Counted from the stretch's first letter, positions 9,788 through 22,937 are shown. The stretch: 64,000 nt of DNA from Bisporella sp. PMI_857 (GCA_021307315.1 JAJSPD010000018.1:248001-312000), one strand, 5' to 3'. Program-made: numbers and translations. The notes: a model not told the origin generated them from the sequence alone.

Positions 9788-12560
9788 GTTTATTGTAGAT
9801 GTTGTTTATGTGCTTGTGGTATATGTACGTGGGGATTCGAGGGGAAGAATCCTGATTTGATGTTTATGCGGCTTGCAGTGTCAACAAATGCACAGTTTGC
9901 AAAAGATGGTGGTGAGAAGTGGTATCTCGAAGTGATTGAACGATGCTGTTAATGAAGGAAAGTACAGTATCCGCAGAATACCGAGAGAGCGTCAAGCTGG
10001 TGGTGGTGATAAAAAGAAAGAAGGTAAGGTGAAGTGAAGAGAGAAGAGAGAAGCTGGATCAGACTGGGGGGGAAGATGTCTGCCTTTCACTGCCCGACAG
10101 TGCACCAATGATCGTTAGTTGTACAACACGAGAGTCAGGGGGGGGACGGCCAGCCCACGGAAACATTCTGCTTGGCGCCATACAAGAGAGGACTAGCGTA
10201 AGGCACTGCACGGGAGAATAGACCAGCCCCGGCCAATAATATCTCGTGCTCCCCTGACCCGTTTTGGTGGGAAAAGCTAAAGATGGATCCGTCACAACAG
10301 AGACTTTTTTCACCCACCAAAAGCCCCCCCCCCCCACTACCGAACTGAAGCGGAACCCACAGCACAAGTCAGCACAACAACACTCATCACATCATCACTC
10401 AGCTGGATCGATGCCTGAGGTACCCATCTTCATTACTCATACTCCCACTCATGCTACTTGTACGCTTCCCCTTCCCGAACTTAAGCCTAAACTTAACCCT
10501 ACCCTACCGTATGCACTATACTGCAAGTCTGCCCTGTAAGTACTCGCCTATAAGCCTGGACCAATCTTCATCTGTGCTGCTGCTGCTGCCGCCGCCGCCG
10601 CCGTCAACCATCATTTATCGCCCTGTGTAACATCTTCCCTGAACATTAGTCGTGATAGACTTTCGCGCGACGATTTAGCCCTTCGATCGTGCCGTTCGAT
10701 CGACTCCTCCTCCATTCTTGCCGCGTAAGAGACGATTGTGTAAGAATTGCTTGCTAGCTAGCCATTTTACCTGCAAAGTAGTTCCCAGTATCCCACTTTC
10801 GTCATTACAAACTTTCCATTCTAGAAGCCACAAGTAAAAGTTAACTCGAGTTACACAAACCCTTCATTCGTTCAACGTGCTATTCCACCACTCCAACGGC
10901 CAACTGGCGCCGTGAAAAGATTTCTCTTGCCGTACTTGCCGCGTATGAGAAACTGAGGAGGCTTCATTTGTTCAGCAAAATAGTTGATTTATCACCATCT
11001 AAACTTTTTTATCGCAAAGTTTGTTAACAACGCCGGTAAAATTAACTCGACTTACACATATCATCGACCTTGGAAAATCACGGCAGTTGACTGCTCTGGC
11101 AGTGGTAATACTTGCTATGTGCGAGAGAATCTATCCCGATTCCCCGATCTGTGCTTCTCTCATCACAACGCAACCCGCAAGGGAGGGCCTAGGCGTGTTC
11201 GCCGACAGGCAAAGCCAACCAGTTGCCCTGGGTCCATCTCTAGTCGTGGCACTTGTTGAACTCCTGAGTAAGGTATTCTTGATCCTGCAATTTTTATCCG
11301 ATAGCACTGTTCCAGCATGTGTTCGCCGCGTCTCCTTGCTTCGTAAGTTAATATATTGCTTTTCCAGTCGCGCTGTTCTCCCAGGCGCATGCAGTTGCAT
11401 TGAAGGCCAACTCCCGACAGGACCTGGTCGACTCCGCCTCAAAAGCAGGGGCGGACTAAGCGGAACCCCCCAGAAAAACCCGTCATCGAAATTTGATCCA
11501 AGAGGTGAGCCTGCGTGCCCTGGTCCGTTTAATGTCAGTCAACGACGATCGAAACATGCTGCAAGCCACAAGGCAGACTGAGCTGGCCCTTGCTCTTTAG
11601 CCAATAAGCAGTGCATCCGGACATATATGCCAGGGTCAACCAGTTCCCTGAGCACACGTAACTACAGTACCCGTCAAAGCACTCTTCAAAGTCCTTTGTT
11701 ACTCTAATTGGTGCAACCCATCTCATTTCTGAGAGATACACGCATTGCTCAGTCAGCTAAGCTGCATACCAGCTTGAGCAATGCTAACGTTTGGACGGGC
11801 AATAAATATTGTATGCTATTGGGCAACTAAGCAAAGGGCTGGATTCGCAATGCTGTTCATGTCAGTTATAATTCTCATTTGCAAGCCCTCAATATATAGG
11901 GTCCAACTGGGTAACATAATGGACTTGCCGGGGTGTCAAAAGCTTACGTTTCAAGTGCTGATGAAGAGCTACTCTGGGAAAGTAAAATGTCGTTTGAATT
12001 CCAAGGGTTGAAGTCTGACATAGAGATCCTAATACTTCTCTTTGGTGGCTTGGGTTTTGTGCATAGCAGTAGGTGCCTTCGGAACAGATTTTGAAGTTCC
12101 TCCATATGGATACGAGATGTGTAGGTGCGTAACTTCTTGATTCAGATGTGGACAGCCTCACGTCTTTTCACACACTTTCCAAAGAAGCCTGTTCTATTAG
12201 TAAAATCACTCACGCAAAAGAAGCCCCCCACAAAGAACCCGTCCAGAGATTCGTTGAGAATAGACTTCGTGGTTATATAGAGCAAATTGCTGACTGCTAT
12301 GCATCTCGCTTTAGAGCCTCCTCCTTGATAGTGACTCATAGCAAGCGTGTGATGGTATAGAATATGTGTGAGCTTGGTGCTCCGGCATCTGAGTATTTTG
12401 ATACATTTGGAAATTGTTTGCTCACCAGTTATAAACCAATCAGTAAAGCAGCCAAAACATAGATAGAACACAGAGCCCTTTCGCCTTCGCTATCCTTGCC
12501 GTATTTCTAATCTCAACCCTACAAATCTCAAAGCAAAGAATGTGCAAAACAGCATGCCAA
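9788..12560. other. Large gene-free region, part 1
   Basis: This begins with the promoter of the DPBB gene, with G7 runs near 10066 and 10139 and a C12 run at 10324-10335. A triplet repeat follows at 10575-10603. Overlapping open frames at 10984-11581 lack an ATG start or any family signature. I cannot support a gene. Confidence 0.4.
10575..10603 (+). repeat. Compound (CTG)n-(CCG)n triplet repeat
   Basis: Four to five TGC/CTG units run directly into five GCC/CCG units. The repeat is not inside a supported gene. Confidence 0.85.
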
Positions 12561-12627
12561 CCGTCAACGGTAACGACCTGGCTTATGCCCCAGGTCCTCC
12601 AGAATAACCCATCCTAACACAATACGA

Positions 12628-13700
12628 TCATCTCTGTTTCCGAGGCTTCTGGTCCCTCCTCACCATCAGGACTGATCTAGTTTGTCGATAATGTTTTATT
12701 GTGTGAAATTCACCTTCACTGGAGTTAAAGAGCCTCATGATAAACAAGTAACTGATGTCAGGTTCCATGCTTGGCTTCGCCACCTGCCGACTTTCAGTAT
12801 TCCGAAACCATCGCCTGTAAACAGCCACTACTTTTCCTGCATGAACAGTTGGCATCTCCCAACCGTCATCTACAATCTTTCTGAACTCTGAGCTCGAGGA
12901 TTGCAGCTTCACAAGTAAATCCCCCAATGAACGAAAGTATTCGCTTCTTCCTCACCGAAGTATTCAATTCGCCTGTGTTTGGAATCCTTCGGGCAATACC
13001 ACTAGTTGCTGTGCAGGGTGTAATGATAGGCCCACCAGCAAGTCAAGGCTACTTTGTCGAGCGGGGCGTCCATTACATCTTCTCTAATCGTAGCAAGGTC
13101 TTGCCTAGCAGTCATATCCCGGATTAAATAGACGTCATGATGGCCATTTGGGGCCTACGGGTGAATACCTGACCCGATGACAGAACTGCTCTTGAGATTC
13201 CTGAACCGGAAGAATGATTTAGAGGTTATACATTTATATATAGTGCTCGAAATAGCGATGTGATATGCTTGAGACTCGGCGGGATTAGGTGGCGATTGGT
13301 CAAACACTTGAAGAAAGATATCCTTTTCGACGGGGACATAGGTGTATGGCTGCTGGCGTATATCTTTGAATAAATCCTCCCTTATATGGAATCTAGCCCC
13401 TTCTTCTTGATAGGTGGGTCAAACGGCACGTATTCTTCCAGGCCGAGGGTCCTCAATCGGGAGTATGCATGGAGAAGACCTAGGACGCTATTACCTGGCC
13501 ATGATCGTCGTAGGATTATCTTTACCTTCGATTGCAGATTTCCATATCTGATATTTGAGTTCGTTGGAAAGCTTTCTACGGCCATGGAAGGTTGTTGCGA
13601 AGGTGGCTACTCTCGTCTTCTGGTGTTCAAGACTTCCAAAAGTATGGTGATATGTTGTAATTGCTTGTTAAGTTAAAAAAAATATGGTAGATGTTGGAGC
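12628..13700 (-). pseudogene. Decayed minus-strand coding relic, possibly 2EXR-type
   Basis: Reading the minus strand downward from about 13,660, coding-looking stretches continue through alternating frames broken by stops. The pieces are FHGRRKLSNELKYQIW (resembling the start of a fungal 2EXR domain, F..L..ELR..IW), then a stop cluster, then DLFKDIRQQPYTYVPVEKD with PPNPAESQAYHI, then RDMTARQDLATIREDVMDAP near 13,110-13,060, and finally VDDGWEMPTVHAGKVVAVYRR near 12,860. No ATG-to-stop model with plausible introns joins them. GTAATAG after KDNPTTIMA could be a real donor, so part of the breakage might be an intron. I infer a degenerated gene; the family assignment is weak. Confidence 0.3.
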
Positions 13701-16700
13701 CCAGAGATGTGGAGGTGATTAAAGTTTAGACTGTTTTAGTAAGCCTCAATCTTTTGGTAGCACTTGGTAGAGCCATGGCTATGATGTAAACGGTCGAAGG
13801 GGCTGAGCTTGAATATAAGGTACGATGCGCTCTACCATTGGAAAAATCCATTTCGCGATAATTCGGGGAACCGATCTACAGCTGCAAGAGAGCTTGTCGA
13901 GAGAATCGAATCCGGAAGCACCCTAATTCTCCCCCAACACCTCCTGCTAGGAACACTATGCACTGTCTGACAAAAAAAGATGACTTATAACCTGACTCCA
14001 TTATCCCAGGTTGCTATAAAGTCACACTCCATTGATATATCGCGTGTGAAGTTCGAGGGAAAACTAAAGGAACGAAGTCAAAGCCTGCCCGCTTTCCCCA
14101 TTGCTAAATCTAACCCGTCTTCAACAGCAAAACCCAGTCGTAGGTGTATTGTCAGCAGGATGAGGCTCTCTTCTCCTGGGTGTGCGTACATGAGTTATTT
14201 AATTAAAGGCTCGTCGGATTCATGAGACAATATGCCAATGTCTAAAGTTCATTCAAGATTGCCTTGTTTTATCGTTGAAATTCATTTTCTGAATCATTTA
14301 AATTCATCATAAGACATAGGAAGGCCATTCAGTTCGTGAATGGCTCCCGTGCTGACTCTGGTACAGAATGACATTAGTTTGGAAGGGGGCGATTCAAACG
14401 GACCATTATCACGCCTATACTCTGATTTATTGTTTGAGAAAGTGACTCAAAAGAAGGCATCTTAGAGTTAGAACAGCCGCCTCATGCTTCGAAACCGTTC
14501 CTTTTCCAACTGCCTCCAAGTAAATTCCGACATACATATACAGTCTGCATGACAATGGCACCAAAAATGCAAGACCTGATACACCAAAACCAAAGGAGAC
14601 ACAGACTGTGGCGCCATCCACCATGAATAGCCTATCCCAGCCGATATATGAACCCCAACCCTGGGAATTCGAATTAAGGAGTAAAAATCTTCTTCACATG
14701 CGAATAAAGTACCACTTTGAATTTTTCTACAACGATCTGATCAACGCATATCAACACTGGTGATTGCCAACACAATTCTTCATCAACAGATACCGCGGTG
14801 ACGCATGGACAGCTTGGTGGAGGAGTGTTCAAATTAATGATGCTAAGCGGTTCATGCCGAAGGTGGTTGGAAAGTACCATTGTTTGGCAGCCGAGAATGG
14901 ACGTGGAAAGTAAGCTCGAGATTTGGGAGGAGAGCCGATCGAGGCGTATGAGGAAAGGGAACATTGTTTGACATAGGGAGGCTGCTCGATTGGACTTGGA
15001 TTAAATACTTAGACTGGCGACCGGGAGATGGTCTTAGAAAGAGAGGTTCTCTTATTGGAATATCTCGGTGGTGTACTTAAACCTGCGAAGATACTGTAGA
15101 TGAATGAGACGCTGGCGAGGTTGGAAATAGCTCGATTTACAAGTAAAGATTCGTCCCAAACAGGGAAGATGGAGTAAGAGTAGGAAAAGAGAGAAGAGCA
15201 AGACTTGTCTGCACGCTAGTGGGACTTTAGACGATGTGAGTGGGAGAGCTTTTTGACAGTTGAGAACCTGTGGAAGGTATATGTGAGGGCAAGCCCAATC
15301 CTCTGATGTATTCTTCCCAGCGATGATTGTACTCTCAGATCCTGGATCTGAATAAGATTAAATAATGAAACCTCTCATGGAGAATGAGTTGCTACAGTGT
15401 GACAAGTACTAATGACGGGCACCAAGACGAAAGACTCTGGCCATTACCTCCTCTCAAAGTATATAGTGTTGTCATTTGAGTAGCAGGTATACGTAGTATT
15501 ATTGAACGTAAATTGAACCAAAAAACTGCAAATTTTGATTGGAATATTCGTTTTGCCTTAGATGAGGTGTCCAAATTCTCCCAAAGCCTGGTGGTTTTGG
15601 ACTTTCCCATATTTGTTAACTTAGAAGTCCAATTCTTGTGCATTATCAGCGTCAAAGGTAAGGCCTGTACAATATGAGAGACAACAGGACGTAGAAATAA
15701 GCTCATGCAAGCATTATAGAGCCGCCGGAACACACAAATAGAATATCGGGGAAAGGTGACGGCCTTGACAGAACCACTGTCACTGGTGTCTAAATATGGT
15801 ATCGGGATACCTAAGAATAGCTCCCAACTGATACCAAGATACGATCCTAATAAAGGTCTGATGCTGATGCGATGTAAACTCACAGCTTTGGCCGGGCGGC
15901 TCACCCACAGCATGGGATTCTCCAACACTATGAGGAGATTTCTATCTTCGTTCATGGGTTTCGCGCTTCCAGCACTCGTTGGTTGCAGAAACGTGGAGGA
16001 TCGGAGAATTTGTGATAACGTGGTGCATATGAGAACGTTAGTAGACCGTTCTCGGGTACATACATCTATATAAAGTACTACAAAGTATGTCATGTTGGCA
16101 TCTTAGTGGCTGTAGTGATGGTATAAGTACCTGGCGCCCGAGAGGATAAATTTCAAGCGCGATCACTTGGACCCCTGAGGTTCAGTGTTGGTACGTTCCT
16201 GCATGAGCGCTTATTGAGATGCTTCCTTACTGTTTCTTCAGCCTTCCCTCCTTGCTGTTGCTAAGGCACCATGGTACCCAGCGTATGATCGCCGGCAGCA
16301 AAGGAAGATCCCAACAAACGCTGACCAACTTCACACTATGCTCTCTAACAATTAATGGCTTGTGAGCGAGACGCCGGCTTGGTCAAGCCTTTTCGTGCGA
16401 TGCTGAGCCCTGGTGTCGGTACCAGCCACTGCAGGTACGAAAGTCAAACTGAAGCTTATTTAGGAATCGGTAGGCCATCTAAGGGATGAAATGCAGACTT
16501 GACGTCGTGAATCTCCATGAAGGTGTAGTACAAAGAAGTATGAATGGACGTCGTGGAATGTTGAAGCAGCGCTTAGAGGGCGGCTTCCTGCATGATTGAT
16601 TGGCATGAAAGGAGACATTTGATTCTATTTCGAAAGTATCTTTGTCAGAAGCCTGCTTTTTGGATCCTCTGTGGCATGCGTAGAGATGAAACGAAACAGT

Positions 16701-19137
16701 GCTGGGTCAGGATGAGAGTTAATAAATAATTTTGATAAAGGGCCTAACGGGGAAAGTTGAGGTAGGTCACGTGCACGAAGCCCCACTTCTTTGACCGCTC
16801 GGTTGTAAAGACGCTGTGAAATCCTAGACTTTACCAAGTCCGTTACTTCTTTCTGCGCATACCTCGCTAGCTCTGCTCTCCGGCCTATTAGGATATCATT
16901 TGCGTACCATGTTGATAACACCACTCATATACTCAAGGGGCCAAATCTCGAAGCAAAACAAGAATATCATTTTTTTTCAGCGTGGCGGCTAAAGGTGTGG
17001 TAACAACCCATGTTCCGTGCGGCAGGCATCCAAAGGAAGTTGCAGCCCTGGCTGGCCTGGCACGCTGCATTTCCTGATCACGAGCCACGAGAAATATAAA
17101 GCCACTCCGTGTCGCCCTGGTTGGTGTGGTCCAATCTTGCAGACACTTTCCCAGGCTCAACACTTCATTGGAGCATTCCCCAACTCGTCACACACTAGAA
17201 ATCCTTAGACTTCCGGAAAGGTATTCCTGTGCGATCAGTCCTTCACTGCATTGTTGATACGAAGGTAGAAAGGTGAAAGGGACTGTTGGTGTATGTCGAG
17301 TTGAGGCACAGAATACCAACTGTTCGAATAGAGTGAGCCTTCGGCCGGATATCTTTCCAAGCGAAGCGCGGGAAGGTCGATCATACACCGCGCTTATCAT
17401 TATAATGCAGCTTCCTCCTCATCTTTCAAGCTCACCGAATGGTCAATCCAAACATTTTCTGTCTTGGAACAAAATATCAGATGATATATCAAAATTAAGC
17501 GTCGCGAAATACCGCTTCTGTCATGAGCGGGACAGTATGAATGTAACAATTATAAGCTTCATTAAGAGAACCGTCTCTTGTGGTTTCAAAAGCGAAGCAG
17601 CCGGATCATCTGGCAGTGTGCGTGCGTGACTTCAGCGTAACATAAGCCCGTACCCATCGGAGGTATCTGCCGGCTTCTTACACCATATTGATATTACATG
17701 GACCAACTTTGCCCTGCTTATATTTTCATTTTCACACACCATGAAGGAAAAGGCTTGTGCTGTCCCTAGATAAGAATTGATTGTGGCAAAGCAATGGATT
17801 TTAAGTTATCAAGAAAGCAGTTCAAAACACTTCCATGTACCTCCATTGCTGTGCCATCCAGCGCGCTTCAAGATTTGTTGGATGCGCAAAGACGACAAAT
17901 TTGCCGAGCGGCGTCTAACGCACTGCCAAGCTGATGGATCTTCCCCATGTTCTCACAGTTCCTTCTGCGAAACCCACCGTCAGTATGGGTTTGAGCGCTA
18001 AATGAGGCATCCCATCGATTATTTTTACATGTAATCAGCCAATAGCCGTACCTTTTTGCATCGTTACTGAGATAGTCAGAGTGCCCTCATCACTTTTCAT
18101 GACTAGGCGATCAATTCTATTCTTGTCAAGCACCCTTGTTACCGATCCATTCGGAGGTTTGTTTCAAAGAGAGCAACGTAACCGGGCTGCCAGGGGGCCT
18201 ACATTCCACATCCTTCGGGTATCGACTAATACTCGGCTCCCAACCACGCATCAGATCAGCCCTTATGCGCCGTCATGCTTCGGCCGCAGAGTCTCGGACA
18301 AGGATAGGAACGGTAAGACAGTACGAGCCTACTGTAGAGGTCATCCAGGAAGGGCATCACATCGGAAATTTGTTGCTCCATATGCACGAGAGTTGGCTGA
18401 AGGTGACTCTCAGAACTGACCAGCGCGGCAAATGGTGACTGGTTTGGAGATGCGCTTGAACAGAGTGTCATTTTTATCCTTAGGTAGGTTCTACGAAGAA
18501 GAGGTGAAAAAAAAGACATAGGCTTACCTCACCGTATTTCAGCGAATAATTCTCTCCAGGTTCCTATGACTGGTGGGAAGGGTGAGCTGTGTAGCTTTCA
18601 TATCGCAGTGGTATGAATAATTGGAGGTTGGGTTCGATTCGATTTATTGCAGTTATGCTTTTCCTAATTGAGATATTTGCCGACGCAGAAACATTGAGAC
18701 GCTGTCGAATAGGATGGCAGAACAGGGATGTCCAACATCGCGGTAGCGCAAAGAGTGTGATATGCCTTATGAAGGACGCACTGGTGCAGTCCAGTCATCA
18801 AAAACTCAGAAACGAACGCGCCGCCGCTCAGCTGGACCTGATTCAAGCAGTTGATGATAGGTTGTGTGTGCCCCGTCCGCGATAAATTTGCCCAACCTTG
18901 AACCTCGCAGACGGGAGGCTTGAGATTTTGAAGTCGCATCGTGCTGCATGTTCAGGTTGCTGCCATCCGCAACGCACCGCTTGGCTTGTACTGCACACAA
19001 TAAACATTGATCTGCCGGCCCTAGGCTGGGCGGGCGAGTTCAAAAACAGGTGCGAGGGTGGCATGGGAAACTCTATCCATCGTTCCGAATGGCAGCATAA
19101 CGAGATGCAAACCCTAACTTACCATCTGCATCTCATC
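13701..19137. other. Large gene-free region, part 2
   Basis: About 5.4 kb with no gene I can support. The longest uninterrupted ATG frame is 15392-16093 on the minus strand (233 codons), but its translation is rich in Ser, Leu, Arg and Thr, poor in Asp and Glu, and shows no domain, so I do not call it. A smaller minus-strand ATG frame at 14674-14964 is equally unsupported. Base composition is near that of the genic DNA and not obviously AT-skewed as in a RIP-degraded repeat block. Confidence 0.4.
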
Positions 19138-20777
19138 TCACGTCGCTTCCCCTCTCTCCTTTCTTCTCTCTCTTGGTGTGATTGTCCCATTGGCCTGTTG
19201 ATTATGTGTGATTGCGTTGCCCTGCCTGTTCTTTTCTCCAGACTCAACGTATCGCAAGCACAAGCCTCTCGTCCTTCACAACAATTATTGATCCTCTAAG
19301 CCACGGTGATTCTCGCGACAATGGTTTGTCGATCCTCGTAATCCAGCAAACTCCCCCTAGCCATCCTTGGATTAAGCAGTCGGATCCTGCCTATAACTCT
19401 CTGCCTATCCGGCGGCAGCATAAGCAAAGGGCAACGTGCCAAGCCAAACCAAAGCACCCCGTTAGCGACGGAGCCCGCAATAGGCGCGCGACTTGGATAG
19501 AAATCAGACAGCCACGGCACCCTTACCCATGCATGTCGTCAGTAGCACAGGCGGGCGGTAATATATTGGCAGGCAACCCCAACTTTAAATCGGTTGACAT
19601 CTTCTGCGTCCGCTACCAAACTGTTGGGTCGTCCTTCCTCGCCGTCTCTCTGGATAACATAGGATCCCAGTGAGTGATTCCAACCGATCCTTCGCAAACA
19701 GCCACGAATAGATAGTCTGAAAGGCCAGTTTGCGATTCTATTCTAGGACCGGTCCCTAGTACGCGCGAGGAGAGAATTGACGATCATTTGTCGAGGTCGA
19801 CGTGTAGGGAAAAGCGACCGTCGCATAAGTACGAGTCCAGAGTACGTAACGGAAGGTGGAGAACAAGGGAGTGACGAAGGCAAAGCCAAAACAGAGGCGA
19901 CTCCAGCTGGACCGGACCAGTTTCTGTTTCTTCTAAATATACCGCGGCTGGGCCACGTGAACGCATTGAAACGTCTACTTGTTGAGGAACGACTGTGCTC
20001 ATTCTGATCGAGTTCAAATCAATCCAGTATCAGAGAGATAGCAAATCTGCTTTATAGCTCGAGCCTGGACTAGAAGCCAACATTGTTCGTCACTCTAACC
20101 ACGGTGCCGCGTCCACAGCCTCAACGCGATTGAGACGCCAAGATTTAGCTGCCACAATTGCGCAAAATTGTATCGGAAACGGTTCTTATTTGTTTGATTC
20201 TTGTGCTTGAGATTTTTCTTTACTCAGATTCTCGAGCTTTGGCATTGTCTAGTTGGGAGGAAGATAACCTGGCAAGGGAGTGTACTAGTGGTGGACATCT
20301 GAGGCAAGCGACAACAAGTCAGGTGAAACTGATAGAAGTCCATCGTGAAGCGGGCAGTCTTGGATGAGTGGCAGTATTGCAGAAAAGCCAATTAGTCGAT
20401 TCAACAGGAAAGAAAGTGAAAAAAGCGGATCGACGGCGTCAATTAGTTGGTCAACTTTACAAAAAGCAACAAAACAGCCCCAGCAACTTGTCTAGGAGAG
20501 AATACCGTTCGGAAAACCTTTGTAGTGTCAGCTACGTTATCCTGTGTGAGTCTACTAGCTTTGACAAAAGAAGTTGGTCTCAGGACATATGCTCTCTGAA
20601 AGTCAAGTCGAGTTTGAGTTTGCGTCTACACGACAAAAACCAAGCTCTTTGGGGATGAGAAGCAATAGGGTAGAAACTATTCGTGGACAATCACATTTAG
20701 ATCTCGCTCGTCCCACAACAGACATTTTGATTTCAGAGGGTGCTCAAGAGATCTACCAGCCCTCAAACTCAAGGCCC
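19138..20777 (+). promoter_or_regulatory. Probable promoter and long 5' leader of the fusion gene
   Basis: A strongly C/T-rich tract at about 19138-19185 looks like a fungal transcription start region. If transcription starts there, the leader would be about 1.5 kb and would contain short upstream open reading frames, for example ATG at 19321 with stop at 19341 and ATG at 19529 with stop at 19561. A possible leader intron runs from GTGAGT at about 20546 to TTTCAG at about 20738. All of this is inference from composition and signals. Confidence 0.3.
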
Positions 20778-22937
20778 ATGGAAGAACAACCGCCGTCAGG
20801 TATGGCGGACTCGCCTACCTCCCGATTTACAGCCGTCAATGGAGAGAAACAAGCAACCACTAGCACTAGCGATCATACTGCTTCAAGGAGAGGCTCTGAT
20901 TCGAGATCTAATGGCAAGCCTCGGATCTCCACTGGGGGACAAGAAAAGTTGACCATTACCACCACAAGCCAAAGGGATGACTGGGCACAACCCATACTAG
21001 AAGAGCGTCAGCCGTTCCAAGCTTCAGTCTCATACTCGGATGCAGAGGCGTCTCACAAGCGCAAGAGATCAGGTTCGATTGATCGAAATTCGTCCTCAGC
21101 CAATACTTACCACAGTCACGGCCTACCATCCGCAACAAAAGAGACACCCACTACGGCAACCACCGAGCCAGACGTGATGACACGAGAAGATAGCCTCCGA
21201 GCACAAGCTGACCATCGAGAAGTCTATAGTGCTGATAGCTATAGGCAATTCATGGCATCAGCTGATGATGGAAGAGAGGTGAACCCAGATCTTTGGAATC
21301 GGCAATATCCTCCAGCACCACAGATCAATTCAGATGAGCAATTGGGTGAAGTACTTCAACGCGCATCTCAGAGTATGGATGCTCAACGTCGGCACGAGTA
21401 TGAACATGCAAGTCCCGATGATGATCAATCAGCCACTCCTTACGGCTATGCCCAGGAGCAGAGAGAATTGTCAGCTCAGGGAGATCCCAAGAAGCGGAAG
21501 AGAAACTTTAGCAATCGAACCAAGACTGGATGCATGACATGTAGACGGAGAAAGAAGAAATGCGATGAGACGCGTCCTGAGTGTAAGTATTCAACACGAT
21601 TCTTCTCATAGCTTGGTCAAGTGACCACTTGTATAATGCAGCTTATTAAGATGTATTTAGGTAACAATTGCCTTCGTGGTGGATTTGTGTGCTCTGGTTA
21701 TCAGCAACGAAATCAATGGCCCAAGCAGGAGCAAAAGCAAGCGCCTGTTCCACTGCAATCAAAGACAGACTACGAAAGCGCTGGTTTCACCCAGTCCTCG
21801 TACAGTCCTCAATCAGCCGGATCAACACGGAGAGAACAGGTGCCTGGCTACCGTGGCCAGACCTTGCGCGTTACTCCACCACATGGGAGACTAATTAACA
21901 TGGACGATGACCAACCTAGTGCTTCCACTATGCCCAGTGCGTCGTCAAGTAGCCCTGACAATGGTCGACTGTCTGCTATCTCATATTCTGCGCAAATGCC
22001 AACACCAGTCACAGCTACAAGCAGTGCTTACCCTGATCGCCATCAGAAGAATACATATGAGCGCATTGGGCCACTGCATGATTTATCAAGACAAGAGAAG
22101 CAAGATGATCTCATGACACCTCAGTCAGCATCTTCTAACCTTCCCCATATCTTACACCCTCACATGCACGCAGATAGTCCTCACTCCAATCCCCAAATGG
22201 CAGCACAACTAGCGCTGTCCAACCTTGCTTCCACAAGTCGCCCACGGACTCAAAAGGAAGAGATGTTGGCAGGAAGAAACTATTTTAAATTCGATAAAGA
22301 GCTTGTCCTGGAACGTGAACGCTGCAATGGAGCATGCTGGCGGTTCAATAGCAGCACCAATCCAAACAATGGTGTATCCCCCGAGGAGAGATCTCGGCTC
22401 TTCCGCGATATTCTGCAGCCGCGAGAAAACGTCATCTCACCTACCCAAGCATCACCAATATCTCCAGTTGGCCGAGTTGGAAATAACGTCGTCGTTGAAG
22501 CTCCTTTTAACTGTGACTATGGCTACAACATCAGCATTGGCGAGGATGTGGAGATCGGAAAGAACTGCACGATTTTAGACACCTGCGACGTGGTGATCGG
22601 CGACAGATGTCGCATTGGACCAAATGTGAACATCTATACGGCAGCACTCAACACCGATCCAAAGAGGCGCTTAGGCTCCAGGGGTCCCAGCTTCGGTAGG
22701 AAGATCACCATTCATCAGGACTGCTGGATTGGTGGTGGAGTTACCATTCTTCCTGGCCGAACCATTGGCAGAGGAGCAACTGTTGGGGCTGGTTCTGTTG
22801 TCACTCATGTACGATCACTAGTCCCTTAAAGTGCATTTGACAGTTACTAATTTGTGCAATAGGATGTTCCGGAAAACACAATTGTCGCAGGAAACCCAGC
22901 CCGCGTCTTGCGAGGTACCTACCCCCAAGATGACTAA
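20778..22937 (+). CDS. Zn(II)2Cys6 domain fused to maltose/NodL-type acetyltransferase domain
   Basis: Three exons (20778-21582, 21661-22808, 22863-22937) give 675 residues. The first ~235 residues are Ser/Thr/Gln-rich and disordered. A basic KKRKRNFSNRTK precedes a fungal zinc cluster at residues 252-279 (Cys spacing 2-6-6-2-6, GCMTCRRRKKKC), which is split by intron 1 inside the fourth Cys codon. A second disordered Ser/Pro/Gln stretch follows. The C-terminal ~205 residues form a Mac domain (EEMLAGRNYFKFD) and a left-handed beta-helix of hexapeptide repeats ending WIGGGVTILPGRTIGRG and VAGNPARVLRG. It is expected to bind DNA as a regulator. The catalytic His of maltose acetyltransferases (TATHPLDP) aligns with TAALNTDP here, so activity may be lost. 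The start is uncertain: in-frame ATGs also lie at 20589 and 20655; 20778 has the best context (CCCATGG). Confidence 0.88.

Noticed and set aside
11021..11581. 186-codon plus-strand frame with nearby overlapping frames
   Set aside because: No ATG start, no recognisable domain, and the opposite strand is equally open.
15392..16093. 233-codon ATG frame on the minus strand
   Set aside because: Translation is Ser/Leu/Arg/Thr-rich with few acids and shows no domain, splice logic or neighbour support; a frame this long can arise by chance in a window this size.
18620..18650. B-box-like GGTTCGATTC on the plus strand
   Set aside because: No A box at the correct distance and no cloverleaf pairing.
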